A DNA stretch of 64,000 nt from Candidatus Melainabacteria bacterium (GTDB taxonomy: Bacteria; Cyanobacteriota; Vampirovibrionia; 2-02-FULL-35-15): NCBI GenBank assembly GCA_023250195.1, contig JAHFBF010000003.1, positions 124,001 to 188,000 on the forward strand. Direction: 5' to 3'. Under the pieces are notes generated by a model that was not told the DNA's origin, did not search any database, and worked only from the letters and a program-made list of their open reading frames with translations. The translations under genes and the position numbers were made by a program. Below, piece by piece: positions 55,505 through 63,983 of the stretch (its first letter is position 1; each line of letters opens with the position of its first letter).

Positions 55505-58303
55505 ATTAAATAATCCCCAGAATAATGGATGACCGTATTTAGGGTTTTCTTTTACTTTTAATTCTGCCCTTCTTAAGGATTCAGCTTTATCCAGTCCAAG
55601 TGAGATATTTTCATAGAAATTCTGCATTATAATTTTTGTAGCTTCGTCATGTGCCTTCCAAAGGCTTGCAAGGATTGTGTTTGCTCCGGCTACTCTAAAT
55701 GCTGATGCCAGACTGCCTACAACATCATCAGGCTCGTTTAATAGATTTCCTACTTTTCCTGTATCACATCCACTTAATACAATAAGTTTACTGTTACCTA
55801 GATTTAAATCATAAATATCTTTTAAATAAAATTTTTCCTGAATGAGTTTTCCTCCAATCTTCTTTTGTCCGGATATAAGAAAACTTGAATCAATATCACT
55901 TCCATCCAGATATCCATGTGTTGCCAGATGTAAAATATCTGCTTTTTTTGCTAGCTGATTTATAAGAGAGACATTAAATGGCTGTTGTACAAAACTCATG
56001 GTTGTTTTGCTGAACAGCTTTGAAATTAACTCTGCTTCTTTGTTTGCTCCTGTAAGCGTTCCGTCCGGATTAGCAAAAATGGTGATGTTTGCCATGTTTG
56101 TTAATTCTGGAGATTGATTCCTGCTCACAGCTATTACGCTATCCAGATAAACAATAGATTTGTCAGAAATTAAAAATCGTAAATCTCCGTCTTCAGTAGG
56201 TTTCGCAAGTGATTGGAAAGGTAAGTATCTAAGCCAGCCATTTGCAATAATTGCAATTACTTTTTTATTTGCAATGTCTTTTTCTATAGGTGCTATTAAT
56301 GCATTGTATAAAAAGACAGTTTTTTCTTTTAGAGGAAGAATCTCTTTTTTATAGGTATTTGATTTGTCATTTTTCCAGCTGCTTATTGGAGTGACTCTTC
56401 CTGTTAAATTAATTTTCTCTATTTCCTTTTCGAAAAGTTGTTTGTAAGATTGAACCTCTCTGTTTAAAATATCTTTTGAAATATTTTTATTTATTCTAGT
56501 TTTTAGATTTTTATTGTCTACAATAAAAATAATTAAACCCTCTTCAGTTGGGACATATTGTAGTATTACCGCATTATTTGGAATGTTTGGCTGTACTGTA
56601 GCCAGGTCTAGAGGTTTTTGTGTGAGAAGGTTTTTTAGCTGTGGTTTGTATTTTAAAAGCTTATTTAAAAGTGTAAATGTCTGTGATCTTGATTCAGCAT
56701 CAGCGTTTGCTAAAAGCTTTTCATATTGAGCAAGCTTTTTTAGATCAGGTCTATTCTTTTGTTTTTCAGCAGAAAGCAGCTTTTCTAGTTCATCTACTTT
56801 TGTTTTTAAAGTTTCTGCTTTTTTTAATGTGTTGGATAATTCCTGATTTTGTTTTGCTCCATTAAGTGCTGTTGTAATTAAATCAACCTGATTTTTAATT
56901 TGCTTGTTTCCTTCTATTGTTGAAATTATCTTCGCAGGATCCTTGACTTCATCTAGTGATGGTGATGTAGGCTCTTTAGAAGTCTCAGTTGCTGAGCTGT
57001 TGAAGAGATACTGACTTATATTCTGTATGTTTTTAATAACATTAGGATCTTCAGCAAGTTCAGCCTTAGCAGGCTCAACCTTAGCAGGTTCAACCTTTAC
57101 AGATGGCTTTTCGTTTGTTATTGCCTCAGCCTGCTTGTTTGCTTCCTGTTGATTTTGATTATTTTCAACTTTAGTGTTTTCAGGTTTATTGTGACTTGCT
57201 CCTTCTGCAATGGTTGTATTGTTTACAATTTGAGCTGGTTGTGGTGTAGCAACTGTTGCAGTACTGCTTTCTGTCATTGTTTGTGTTAAGTCTTTATCAT
57301 TGCTTGTTGAAGTAGTAGTTATAGTAGATGAGTCAGTGGTATTTGAATCCAGGAGATTAACGGTTTTAATGTTACTTGATTTACCGTCAGCGTTGGACAC
57401 AGCAAAGCTTATGGAGTCTAAGTTTATATCATTTGGCAAATTAACAACAATCTCACTGTTGCTTGAATAAGCGATTTCAACTGGTCTCCCGGTTACGGTA
57501 TTATCCTTATTTTCAAGTAAAGTCACTGTATTTTTATAAGGCTCAGGATCAAACATTGATCCCTTAATTACAATCTGGTTTTTATTTGATGAATTTATTT
57601 CAATTGAATAAATTCCAGGTGAATAAGGATCTACGTTAAATGAATCGGTGCTTTCAGCATCAGCATGACTTGATACTGTAAAGTCTGCCTGAGCTTGTTG
57701 TTGTGATGGATTGTTTATGTAGATTGGGTAGGTACCTGGTTGTAGCTCAGAAGGTGTAGAAAGTGAAATCACAAGAACAGAGCCATCAGGTGTTGATGCA
57801 TATGAGCTTATTGAAAAATAATTACTTATAACACTTGTACCTGGAACAAATCCCATACCAAATATTTTTAAAAAGAATGTTTTCCCTGGTTTTGCACTGC
57901 TCGGGTAAATGCTTTCAATTGTTGGTGCTCCTGAGGGAACTACTTTAATAATAAATTTTGCTTCCTGCGTCTTGTTCTTTACAAAGAATTCTCTTTCTCC
58001 AAGTTCAGCATTGGGTTGGGCTGTAAACTGGATTTTAAGTTGAGTGCCATCTATGTTCTGTTCTGAAATAAAAGCAAATATTCCACTACCGTTAATTTCA
58101 ATTACTGCTGTGTTTAAACTTGTGCCGGTAATGATAGCTGTAGCTGTGCCGGATTGTTGAATCTGGACATAAGTCGGGTTAATATAAATCTGGGAAGCGG
58201 ATTGTGCCTGTGCCAAATCTATAGGATAAAAAAAGAACAGGAAAGTTAACAAGCATAACTTCTTTACAGAATTAAGTTTAAATTTTTTATTAGGTTTTAC
58301 CAA
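55484..58303 (-). CDS. secreted CHAT-domain (caspase-like) protease
   Basis: This exported protein of about 939 residues ends in a CHAT cysteine peptidase domain. The His is in LHLATHGYLDG and the Cys in IVLSGCDTG, with LASLWKAHDEAT downstream. Its signal peptide is KKLCLLTFLFFFYPIDLAQA. The N-terminal half holds IPT/Ig-like domains (SIYPSSAKPGKTFFLKIFG), then a Thr/Ser/Gln-rich linker and a coiled-coil region before the peptidase. The TTG start at 58303 overlaps the preceding stop; upstream in-frame codons are covered by the BamE-like gene. The N-terminal layout resembles surface proteins, so it may cut or process partners outside the cell. Confidence 0.85.
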   Translation of the reverse strand: MVKPNKKFKLNSVKKLCLLTFLFFFYPIDLAQAQSASQIYINPTYVQIQQSGTATAIITGTSLNTAVIEINGSGIFAFISEQNIDGTQLKIQFTAQPNAELGEREFFVKNKTQEAKFIIKVVPSGAPTIESIYPSSAKPGKTFFLKIFGMGFVPGTSVISNYFSISSYASTPDGSVLVISLSTPSELQPGTYPIYINNPSQQQAQADFTVSSHADAESTDSFNVDPYSPGIYSIEINSSNKNQIVIKGSMFDPEPYKNTVTLLENKDNTVTGRPVEIAYSSNSEIVVNLPNDINLDSISFAVSNADGKSSNIKTVNLLDSNTTDSSTITTTSTSNDKDLTQTMTESSTATVATPQPAQIVNNTTIAEGASHNKPENTKVENNQNQQEANKQAEAITNEKPSVKVEPAKVEPAKAELAEDPNVIKNIQNISQYLFNSSATETSKEPTSPSLDEVKDPAKIISTIEGNKQIKNQVDLITTALNGAKQNQELSNTLKKAETLKTKVDELEKLLSAEKQKNRPDLKKLAQYEKLLANADAESRSQTFTLLNKLLKYKPQLKNLLTQKPLDLATVQPNIPNNAVILQYVPTEEGLIIFIVDNKNLKTRINKNISKDILNREVQSYKQLFEKEIEKINLTGRVTPISSWKNDKSNTYKKEILPLKEKTVFLYNALIAPIEKDIANKKVIAIIANGWLRYLPFQSLAKPTEDGDLRFLISDKSIVYLDSVIAVSRNQSPELTNMANITIFANPDGTLTGANKEAELISKLFSKTTMSFVQQPFNVSLINQLAKKADILHLATHGYLDGSDIDSSFLISGQKKIGGKLIQEKFYLKDIYDLNLGNSKLIVLSGCDTGKVGNLLNEPDDVVGSLASAFRVAGANTILASLWKAHDEATKIIMQNFYENISLGLDKAESLRRAELKVKENPKYGHPLFWGLFNLIGDWR

Positions 58304-58964
58304 AGACAAGAACTCCCTGCACCAAAAGGTTTTTTGTTGCTTTATCTTGCCCAAGAAGAAAACCAATGCCCGATCTTGGATAAAGGTAATATAGTCCCAG
58401 GTAATCTTTGTTATCCTGATCTTCAATAAAATCTTTTTCATCGACAGGTTCACCATAAACTGTAATCATTTTATCAATCGAATCACCAATGCTTAAACCA
58501 AATTTTTCTACAATATTTTTTGGATTAAAAGAGATGACTCCTATTACATATTCTGCTTTTTCATCAAGGAAGACTTCTAATAAGTCCTTATAGGTCCCGT
58601 CTTCTGACGGTATTCCATAAATCCAAAGCCGGCCTTCATTTCTAACTTCTTGCGGGTTGTTTAATACTTTTCTTACATCTTGTGAAGAGCTTCCAATCTT
58701 AACCTTTGCAAGAATGTCAAATGATTTTTGCATATTTTGGGTTGATTGTTGAATTTTGTCCTTCTTTTCAGGATCAATTACCCAGCTGCCACGAAAATTC
58801 CCGTCTACAATACTTAACGAAAGGTTTCTTGCATAATTAATTACTGCAAAGCTGGAAGCAGGTTTGTTTTTTTGTTCGGTTATATTTGAAAGAACAGGGT
58901 TAAATAAAAAGTGGAAAATAATAACAATAGCTATAATTCTTAAACTTTTAAAGTAAAGGCTCAT
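58290..58964 (-). CDS. exported BamE/SmpA-like protein
   Basis: This 224-residue protein has an N-terminal hydrophobic signal (IIAIVIIFHFLFNPVLS). Two units resemble the BamE/SmpA fold: VKIGSSSQDVRKVLNNPQEV and GLSIGDSIDKMITVYGEPVD. In known members this fold acts in outer-membrane assembly, but this protein lacks the usual lipobox, and its context is different: it lies between a response regulator and a secreted protease, with 1- to 14-nt overlap or abutment. A role as a chaperone or inhibitor of the CHAT protein is possible. Confidence 0.65.
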   Translation of the reverse strand: MSLYFKSLRIIAIVIIFHFLFNPVLSNITEQKNKPASSFAVINYARNLSLSIVDGNFRGSWVIDPEKKDKIQQSTQNMQKSFDILAKVKIGSSSQDVRKVLNNPQEVRNEGRLWIYGIPSEDGTYKDLLEVFLDEKAEYVIGVISFNPKNIVEKFGLSIGDSIDKMITVYGEPVDEKDFIEDQDNKDYLGLYYLYPRSGIGFLLGQDKATKNLLVQGVLVFGKT

Positions 58965-59675
58965 TTAATGATTTTCCTTTTCATAAGCTAACTTTAAGTC
59001 CTGCATATCAATAAGCCCTTTTAATAATGATACGCAGACAACTTCATTTCTTGGATTAACTTTTTTTTGTGCACTGTTTATGCCTAGTTTGTCATAGATG
59101 GAATATAAATGATACTGGATAGTTTTATTACTCATATAAAGCTTTTCAGCTATCCAGTCATTTGTTTTTCCAATTGATACGGCAATTAAAATTTGTTGTT
59201 GTATTTCTGTAAGCTGTGTACTTCGCTTATTTAAGTTTAACTTCCAGACTACCTGCTGAACATCTGGATGTAACCAGACCTCTCCTGAATATACCTGCTT
59301 AATTGCCTGAGTAAATTGCTCCTGAGTTGCTGTCTTTAAAACATATGCAAAGGCTCTGTCTACAGGTACAGTTTGTCTTACTTTTCTAACGTAAACTTCA
59401 TCTCCGTAGTTTGAATAAATTACAATTCCTGTTTGTGGCAGACTTTGTACAATTTTTTGTGTGGCTGCAATCCCATCTAAATCAGGCATTGCAATGTCCA
59501 TGATGACTAATGAAGGGTGGTTTTGTAAACTTAAATCTACAGCTTCTTGACCAGTCTTGGCTTCGAAAACCGTACAGTTTGGGAAATTATCTTTCAGTAC
59601 GCTTTTACTGAAAGCTCTTATGGGTGGGTGATCATCAGCTATTACAAAGGTATTTTGAGGGTTCATAGGTACCAT
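58965..59675 (-). CDS. NarL/FixJ-type response regulator
   Basis: This is a response regulator with an N-terminal receiver (FVIADDHPPIRAFSKSVL; phospho-Asp in VIMDIAMPDLDG) and a C-terminal LuxR-type HTH (LTEIQQQILIAVSIGKTNDWIAEKLYMS). The stop is next to the ATG of the BamE-like gene (operon). The start is uncertain, ATG 59675 or 59666; the far upstream ATG lies in a GTAG palindrome. No histidine kinase is nearby, so it is an orphan regulator. It may control the downstream genes. Confidence 0.9.
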   Translation of the reverse strand: MVPMNPQNTFVIADDHPPIRAFSKSVLKDNFPNCTVFEAKTGQEAVDLSLQNHPSLVIMDIAMPDLDGIAATQKIVQSLPQTGIVIYSNYGDEVYVRKVRQTVPVDRAFAYVLKTATQEQFTQAIKQVYSGEVWLHPDVQQVVWKLNLNKRSTQLTEIQQQILIAVSIGKTNDWIAEKLYMSNKTIQYHLYSIYDKLGINSAQKKVNPRNEVVCVSLLKGLIDMQDLKLAYEKENH

Positions 59676-59696
59676 TTTAATATAAAAATGACCATT

Positions 59697-59724
59697 GTAG
59701 GGACGTAGCATGCTACGTCCCTAC
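59697..59724. repeat. 28-bp GTAG palindrome, copy 6
   Basis: GTAGGGACGTAGCA and its reverse complement form a perfect palindrome located between the response regulator and the DCC gene. The right arm gives an in-frame ATG upstream of the response regulator gene. Confidence 0.9.
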
Positions 59725-59785
59725 AGGTAAAGATCCTAATTTTTATTGTGAAAAACTGTAAAATTCCATTACAATTAGGGTTATT

Positions 59786-60175
59786 GTGTTAACTAAAAGC
59801 AATTATTTTGTAATTTATGATGGTGACTGTGGTTTTTGCCAGAGTACTGTAGGTTTGATTAAACGGTTTGACTGGCTGCAAAAGTTTCAGTTTATTCCTT
59901 TTCAGAATGAAAAAACTTTTAAAACCTTTAAAGAATTAACCCCGGAAATGTGTAAGAAAGAACTTTTTCTGGTTCGGTTAAATGGAAATGAAAAAAAATA
60001 TTTTTCTGGTTATGATGCTTTTAAAATGATGACCCTGTTTATTCCTATAACAATGTTATTCAGCTGGTTTTTCTTTTTGCCGGGAATTGTTCAAGTTGGA
60101 AGAATTGTATATAAAATTGTTGCAAAAAATAGACACAGAATTAAACTTGGCGATAAAACTTGTAAAATTAATTAG
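59786..60175 (+). CDS. DCC-family thiol-disulfide oxidoreductase-like protein
   Basis: This small protein of the DUF393/DCC family has the signature YDGDCGFCQSTVGLIKR (Asp-Gly-Asp-Cys-X2-Cys). A hydrophobic stretch near the C-terminus (FIPITMLFSWFFFLPGIVQV) is typical. Start is GTG after AGGG. DCC genes are often next to HTTM genes, as here, with one unknown gene between. Confidence 0.85.
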   Translation: MLTKSNYFVIYDGDCGFCQSTVGLIKRFDWLQKFQFIPFQNEKTFKTFKELTPEMCKKELFLVRLNGNEKKYFSGYDAFKMMTLFIPITMLFSWFFFLPGIVQVGRIVYKIVAKNRHRIKLGDKTCKIN

Positions 60176-60177
60176 TT

Positions 60178-60771
60178 GTGATAATTAAAAAATTACTGAT
60201 ATCGAGTTTTATTGTATTGAACATATCAGCTGTACTTTACTCTAATAGGCCTGGTTTTACAGCTTGTATTCAAAATAAAGTTTTAAATTGCTTTTCACAA
60301 GTTGCTGCTTCTAACATAAGATATGTAGAGTCGTTTGTTTCAAATCAGCTTTTTTGGTATTCATACTTAGTAGGAATTGGTAACAGATGGATAATGTTTG
60401 GATATCAGAATCACTATAACTGGTGGTATCAGATTAAAGCAAAATACACAGATTCAGAAACTATTCTTTTACCATTGCCAAGACAATCTAAGAGAACATT
60501 CTGGCAATGGTTATTGTTTGATTTAAAAGAAGCAAAACTTATTCATAATATTTATGCAGATGAAAAGGCCAGGAGAGCTTATTCAAATTATCTATGCCGA
60601 CAGTTTTCTACCTATAATAATTCCCCGGTTGATTCTGTTATTTGGGAGCTTCAATGGCAAAATATTTTAGAGCCAAAATATGCAAGAGAAAACGGGACAT
60701 ATCTTGATCCGAATATTTCCTCGGAGATTTTAAATGAGTTTAAGTGTCCAGGAGCTGAAGATACGCAATGA
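60178..60771 (+). CDS. hypothetical protein between DCC and HTTM genes
   Basis: This 197-residue protein has an N-terminal hydrophobic segment (LLISSFIVLNISAVLYS) and a Trp/Tyr-rich body (YSYLVGIGNRWIMFGYQNHY, WQWLLFDLKEAKLIH). I do not recognise it. The starts are adjacent to the neighbouring stops (2-nt gap before, 4-nt overlap after), so the three form an operon. Aromatic-rich membrane-adjacent proteins are frequent in DCC/HTTM operons. Confidence 0.65.
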   Translation: MIIKKLLISSFIVLNISAVLYSNRPGFTACIQNKVLNCFSQVAASNIRYVESFVSNQLFWYSYLVGIGNRWIMFGYQNHYNWWYQIKAKYTDSETILLPLPRQSKRTFWQWLLFDLKEAKLIHNIYADEKARRAYSNYLCRQFSTYNNSPVDSVIWELQWQNILEPKYARENGTYLDPNISSEILNEFKCPGAEDTQ

Positions 60772-61694
60772 ATTCTCTTTTAAAAAAATGGGATGAGTTT
60801 TGGTTTAGCAGATTTGATCCTATTTCAGCGAGCGTATTTCGTGTTTTTTTAGGGACCCTGATAGTTGTATTTTACATTGCAATTTTTCCAAACTGGGAAA
60901 GGTTCTATTCAGCTGATGGAATTATGTCTTTAGATCCGAAAACTCTTTTATTTATTAACCAATGGTCGGTTTTTTCCTGGACAGAAGGGGTTCTATCGAT
61001 TAAAGATTACTGGTGGCTTGGCTTTTTTTCTGCAATTGCTTTTACCGTAGGGTTTAAAACTCGGCTGGCAACAATTATTTTGTATGTTCTTCAAACCTCA
61101 ATGAATAACAGGGATTGGTTTATTATGAATGGTGAAGACCATATTTTCAGAATGCTTCTTTTTTACAGTTGTTTTGCTCCTTTAAGTTTTTCTTTTTCAT
61201 TAGACAATTACTTTAGAAAAAAAGATCTTGAGAAAAAAGGATTGAAAGAAAACAGAGAATTGCCATTTGTATGGACTGTAAGGCTTATGCAGATTAATAT
61301 TGCATTAATTTATATAATCAGTCTTCCAAATAAGTTAACTGATGATATAGCATGGATAAATGGTGAAGCAATCTACTGGACAATGGCAAACAATATGTGG
61401 AGCCACCAAATGTTTGTTGAATACTTCTATAAATGGGATTGTCTGCTAAGTAAGATTTTTACTTATGGAACTATTTTTGTTGAAGGCTTATTCCCGATTC
61501 TTGTCTGGATTCGTAAAACAAAATTAATCAGCATTATTGTTATAACCTCATTTCAGCTTGGGATTGCAGTTTTAATACCAAATATAACTTTTTTTACTTT
61601 GTCCATGGTTTGTTCATTTTGGGTTTATATGCCGCCTGATGTTACTAGAACTTTACTTAAGAAGTATTTTCCAAAACTTTCATCTATGGAGTAA
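60768..61694 (+). CDS. HTTM-domain membrane protein
   Basis: This protein belongs to the HTTM family (horizontally transferred transmembrane), related to the vitamin K-dependent gamma-carboxylase membrane domain. The pattern VFRVFLGTLIVVFYIAIFPNW plus FYSADGIMSLDPKTLLF at the start is typical, followed by several membrane segments. Length is 308. No enzyme activity has been shown for most of this family. It overlaps the previous gene by 4 nt. Together with DCC, it may act in thiol or electron chemistry at the membrane. Confidence 0.85.
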   Translation: MNSLLKKWDEFWFSRFDPISASVFRVFLGTLIVVFYIAIFPNWERFYSADGIMSLDPKTLLFINQWSVFSWTEGVLSIKDYWWLGFFSAIAFTVGFKTRLATIILYVLQTSMNNRDWFIMNGEDHIFRMLLFYSCFAPLSFSFSLDNYFRKKDLEKKGLKENRELPFVWTVRLMQINIALIYIISLPNKLTDDIAWINGEAIYWTMANNMWSHQMFVEYFYKWDCLLSKIFTYGTIFVEGLFPILVWIRKTKLISIIVITSFQLGIAVLIPNITFFTLSMVCSFWVYMPPDVTRTLLKKYFPKLSSME

Positions 61695-61720
61695 ATCACT
61701 CCTCCTCATCCCTTAAGAAA

Positions 61721-61770
61721 ATTAAAAAAATTTAATGTCTTATTTTTGCTTTGTTTACCAGACCTTTACG
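61721..61770 (+). promoter_or_regulatory. AT element plus 11-bp direct repeat before 61895 gene
   Basis: ATTAAAAAAATTTAATGT (61721-61738) recurs exactly at 63274. TTTACC at 61754 and TTTACG at 61765 are 11 bp apart, followed by a TTTAATTT box. The site lies 141 bp upstream of the ATG, with an mRNA hairpin in between. Confidence 0.45.
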
Positions 61771-61846
61771 AATAACCTGTTTAATTTGCTCCAATGTACG
61801 ACAGTACTACAACTAGGGTTATGTCTGCGTAGCTTAAGACTTAAAA

Positions 61847-61876
61847 AACAAATATGAATTTTTATTCATATTTGTT
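61847..61876 (+). promoter_or_regulatory. 5' UTR stem-loop of 61895 gene
   Basis: AACAAATATGAAT and ATTCATATTTGTT form a perfect 13-bp stem with a TTTT loop, three bases upstream of AGGAGG. It may protect the mRNA or tune ribosome access. Confidence 0.65.
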
Positions 61877-61894
61877 AGTAGGAGGAAATAAATC

Positions 61895-62287
61895 ATGTTT
61901 ATATTTAGTATAGTCCCAATACCATTGAATGGAAATACAGGTAGTACTAACCCATCAGATCGCTTGGCGGAAATTAGAAGCAAAATAGCTGTAGCTGAAC
62001 AAAGGGTAAGAGATTTAGAAGGATTATTAACAGCACTTATTCTTGGACAAACTTTTGATGCTGATCCAAACACTGCTGGAATTCAGAATGTCTCAGGGCT
62101 GACTTCAGTAAACAATCCAAATGGTGCATTTGATGCAAACGTAGTCAGACAAGAGCTATATAGAGCAAGAGCATATGAAGGAGAATTAAGAACTGCAGAA
62201 AACTTCTGGAATGAAATTGTATCTGCCAATAAATCTGCACAACAAAAGACACACGAACTATTCAAAGCAGCCGGTGGTGGCAGTTAA
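61895..62287 (+). CDS. small orphan protein with FWxxI...KSxxxK motif
   Basis: This 130-residue protein has no hydrophobic signal after the first residues, a coiled-coil-like start (RLAEIRSKIAVAEQRVRDLE) and a C-terminal helix (AENFWNEIVSANKSAQQKTH) with a Gly-rich end. It shares a C-terminal motif with the next gene (FWFDVVKEEKSSMKKAWELI), so they are paralogues. AGGAGG precedes the ATG and a strong terminator follows, so it is expressed as a single unit. The function is unknown; small helical size suits secreted or filament subunits. Confidence 0.6.
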   Translation: MFIFSIVPIPLNGNTGSTNPSDRLAEIRSKIAVAEQRVRDLEGLLTALILGQTFDADPNTAGIQNVSGLTSVNNPNGAFDANVVRQELYRARAYEGELRTAENFWNEIVSANKSAQQKTHELFKAAGGGS

Positions 62288-62302
62288 TAGAGTATTTGTT
62301 AC

Positions 62303-62343
62303 AAAAAAACCGCGCATTGGGTTTTCCTTTGCGCGGTTTTTTT
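62303..62343 (+). terminator. strong rho-independent terminator
   Basis: AAAAAACCGCGCA and TGCGCGGTTTTTT pair around a 14-base loop, with a T-tract. It follows the 130-residue gene by 16 bp. Confidence 0.92.
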
Positions 62344-62358
62344 ATGGCATTTAGAATC

Positions 62359-62408
62359 ATTAAAAAAAATTAATATTAGTTATAACCCTACTTTAATAGA
62401 AATTTGAG
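62359..62408 (+). promoter_or_regulatory. AT element plus 11-bp repeat before 62480 gene
   Basis: ATTAAAAAAAATTAAT (62359) is followed 33 bp later by TTTAAT (62392) and TTTGAG (62403), 11 bp apart. The spacing of 33 bp equals that in the unit at 61721. Confidence 0.4.
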
Positions 62409-62479
62409 TTAATACCCATGTTCGTTAAACGACGAACAAGTGATAAACCTAGACAAATTTAAAAGCGGAGAACAAAACT

Positions 62480-62746
62480 ATGCCAGTTATACACTATGTA
62501 AATCCAGTATCAGAGCTTGCTTCAGCTCAAGAAGGTGTTTCACAAGCAACACAAGACAATACTTTTGCAGAGCAATTAACCCAATTAGCAACACTTGGCT
62601 ATGGTGATCCTTATGCTGCAAGACAAATACTTTCAGTTGCAAGAGCAACTATGGGAAACCAATTACAAAAAGAACAATTTTGGTTTGATGTTGTAAAAGA
62701 AGAAAAATCAAGTATGAAGAAAGCATGGGAGCTAATTAAGGAATAG
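62480..62746 (+). CDS. small orphan protein with FWxxV...KSxxxK motif
   Basis: This 88-residue helical protein lacks a signal. Its C-terminus (FWFDVVKEEKSSMKKAWELI) matches that of the 130-residue gene. Middle part: QATQDNTFAEQLTQLATLGY, then a short helix (AARQILSVARATMGNQL). GCGGAG precedes the ATG. No conserved Trp-X-Gly, so a WXG100 secretion substrate is not supported. It may be co-transcribed with the 62775 gene. Confidence 0.6.
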   Translation: MPVIHYVNPVSELASAQEGVSQATQDNTFAEQLTQLATLGYGDPYAARQILSVARATMGNQLQKEQFWFDVVKEEKSSMKKAWELIKE

Positions 62747-62774
62747 TAGATTTGTAATCTAAAGGAGATCAATA

Positions 62775-63236
62775 ATGTATATTATGGAGCCAGATTCACT
62801 TACCCAGCTGTATGTTGAAAAAAATTCCAATGAAAATGTTTATAAAGGCTTATTAAATGCTAACTTTCAGGATTATATGGATTCTCTAAAACAGGGCGGT
62901 GAACTTGAACTTAGCTCAGGAAAGTTAAAACAAAAGGTTACTGGTTTAGCTTCAGCAGTAGGATTGGCTGCAGGTGCACTTGGTGGTCCTGCTGGTCTTG
63001 CGCTTGGTTTTTCTGTAGGAAATACACTTGGAAAGTATATAGGTAATGTATTAAGTGAAAGGATTTATGGTCAGGCAATGGCAGATATTTCTGAGATCTC
63101 TCATGACTCTAAGATAAGACATGCGCAGGTAGCAGCTCAATTATCATTTTTAGGACAGGTAGGTGGGGCTATTGATAACCTTCGTCAAAATGAAAATAAA
63201 CGTAAAAAAGACGATTTTCAGGCAATGCAGGTGTAA
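62775..63236 (+). CDS. small protein with Gly-rich hydrophobic segment
   Basis: This is an unrecognised 153-residue protein. Its N-terminal half is hydrophilic; a Gly/Ala-rich stretch (GLASAVGLAAGALGGPAGLA, then LGFSVGNTLGKYIGNVLS) looks membrane-active, and the C-terminus is charged and helical (NLRQNENKRKKDD). AAGGAG before the ATG (MYIMEPDSLTQLY) supports the start. It lies 28 bp after the previous gene, probably in its transcript. The hydrophobic Gly-rich segment recalls pore-forming or secreted effector-like small proteins, without evidence. Confidence 0.55.
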   Translation: MYIMEPDSLTQLYVEKNSNENVYKGLLNANFQDYMDSLKQGGELELSSGKLKQKVTGLASAVGLAAGALGGPAGLALGFSVGNTLGKYIGNVLSERIYGQAMADISEISHDSKIRHAQVAAQLSFLGQVGGAIDNLRQNENKRKKDDFQAMQV

Positions 63237-63273
63237 TTCCTTAAAAACGGCTAAATTATTAAGGTTTTCAAGT

Positions 63274-63367
63274 ATTAAAAAAATTTAATGTTTCAGCTAT
63301 CAAATTTTAGGGGCTTTTATCTTTATATACACGTAGAGGTATGTACTAGGGTTAACCAAAGGTTAAA
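63274..63367 (+). promoter_or_regulatory. shared AT element and 11-bp repeat before 63400 gene
   Basis: ATTAAAAAAATTTAATGT (63274-63291) is identical to that at 61721. GTTAAC at 63351 and GTTAAA at 63362 are 11 bp apart, 49 bp upstream of the ATG. A second pair, TTTTAG (63305) and TTTTAT (63315), has 10-bp spacing. Confidence 0.4.
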
Positions 63368-63399
63368 AGTGGTAAGTAAAATATAAGAAAGAGGTTTTT

Positions 63400-63699
63400 A
63401 TGTCAGGTGAACCTAAGCGAATAAATGGTCCTGGAGAAACACCTCCACCAATTACTACAGTTGGTGGCAGGCAAATTCAACAAGGAACTAATCCAGAAAC
63501 AAGGCCAACTTCAGATGGTTTTGGAACTGTACCACCAGCCAGATTAACTACTACTACCGTTCCACCAGCACCTCCAGTGCTTGAACAAGTACTGGCAAGA
63601 GTAGACGCTATTGATACGTTTGGCGAAAGATTTGGTTTATCTCGTGGTGCACGTGCAAACTTGATTCAAGAAGTTGATAAAAGACATCCCCTTACTTAG
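63400..63699 (+). CDS. Pro/Thr-rich small orphan protein
   Basis: This 99-residue protein has a disordered N-terminal half rich in Pro, Thr and Gly (INGPGETPPPITTVGG, ARLTTTTVPPAPP) and a short helical end (LEQVLARVDAIDTFGERFGL). It has no signal or membrane helix. AAGAAAGAGG precedes the ATG. It has a promoter of the shared type and belongs with the other small orphans. Function unknown. Confidence 0.55.
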   Translation: MSGEPKRINGPGETPPPITTVGGRQIQQGTNPETRPTSDGFGTVPPARLTTTTVPPAPPVLEQVLARVDAIDTFGERFGLSRGARANLIQEVDKRHPLT

Positions 63700-63717
63700 T
63701 TATGTTGGATTTATAGA

Positions 63718-63906
63718 ATGATTACCATAAACAGAAAAATAGTAGAAGAATATTATGGCAATGAATGGGGCTCTGTTGTAAGTGCAAAGACTTTAAATCT
63801 TTTAATTGAACTTACTTGCAAGGCCTATCACTTAAACCAATCACAGGCTCTCGAATATACCAAAGAAAAACAGCTCTCAAAACTTCAAAATCTCGGACAA
63901 ATATAG
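63718..63906 (+). CDS. small orphan protein (62 residues)
   Basis: This is a hydrophilic helical protein (MITINRKIVEEYYGNEWGSV) of 62 residues with no recognised motif. The start lies 18 bp after the previous gene, so they may be co-transcribed. A short hairpin (AAATAAC...GTTATTT) with a T-rich tail follows at 63909-63945 and could end transcription. Confidence 0.5.
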   Translation: MITINRKIVEEYYGNEWGSVVSAKTLNLLIELTCKAYHLNQSQALEYTKEKQLSKLQNLGQI

Positions 63907-63983
63907 ATAAATAACATATTTAGAAGTTATTTTGTTTTCATTTTTTGCCTGATTAGTATCTTTTCGTTAAAATATCATTAATT

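Noticed and set aside
61834-62265. Minus-strand frames opposite the 130-residue gene
   Set aside because: They are antisense shadows with no ribosome site and no motif.
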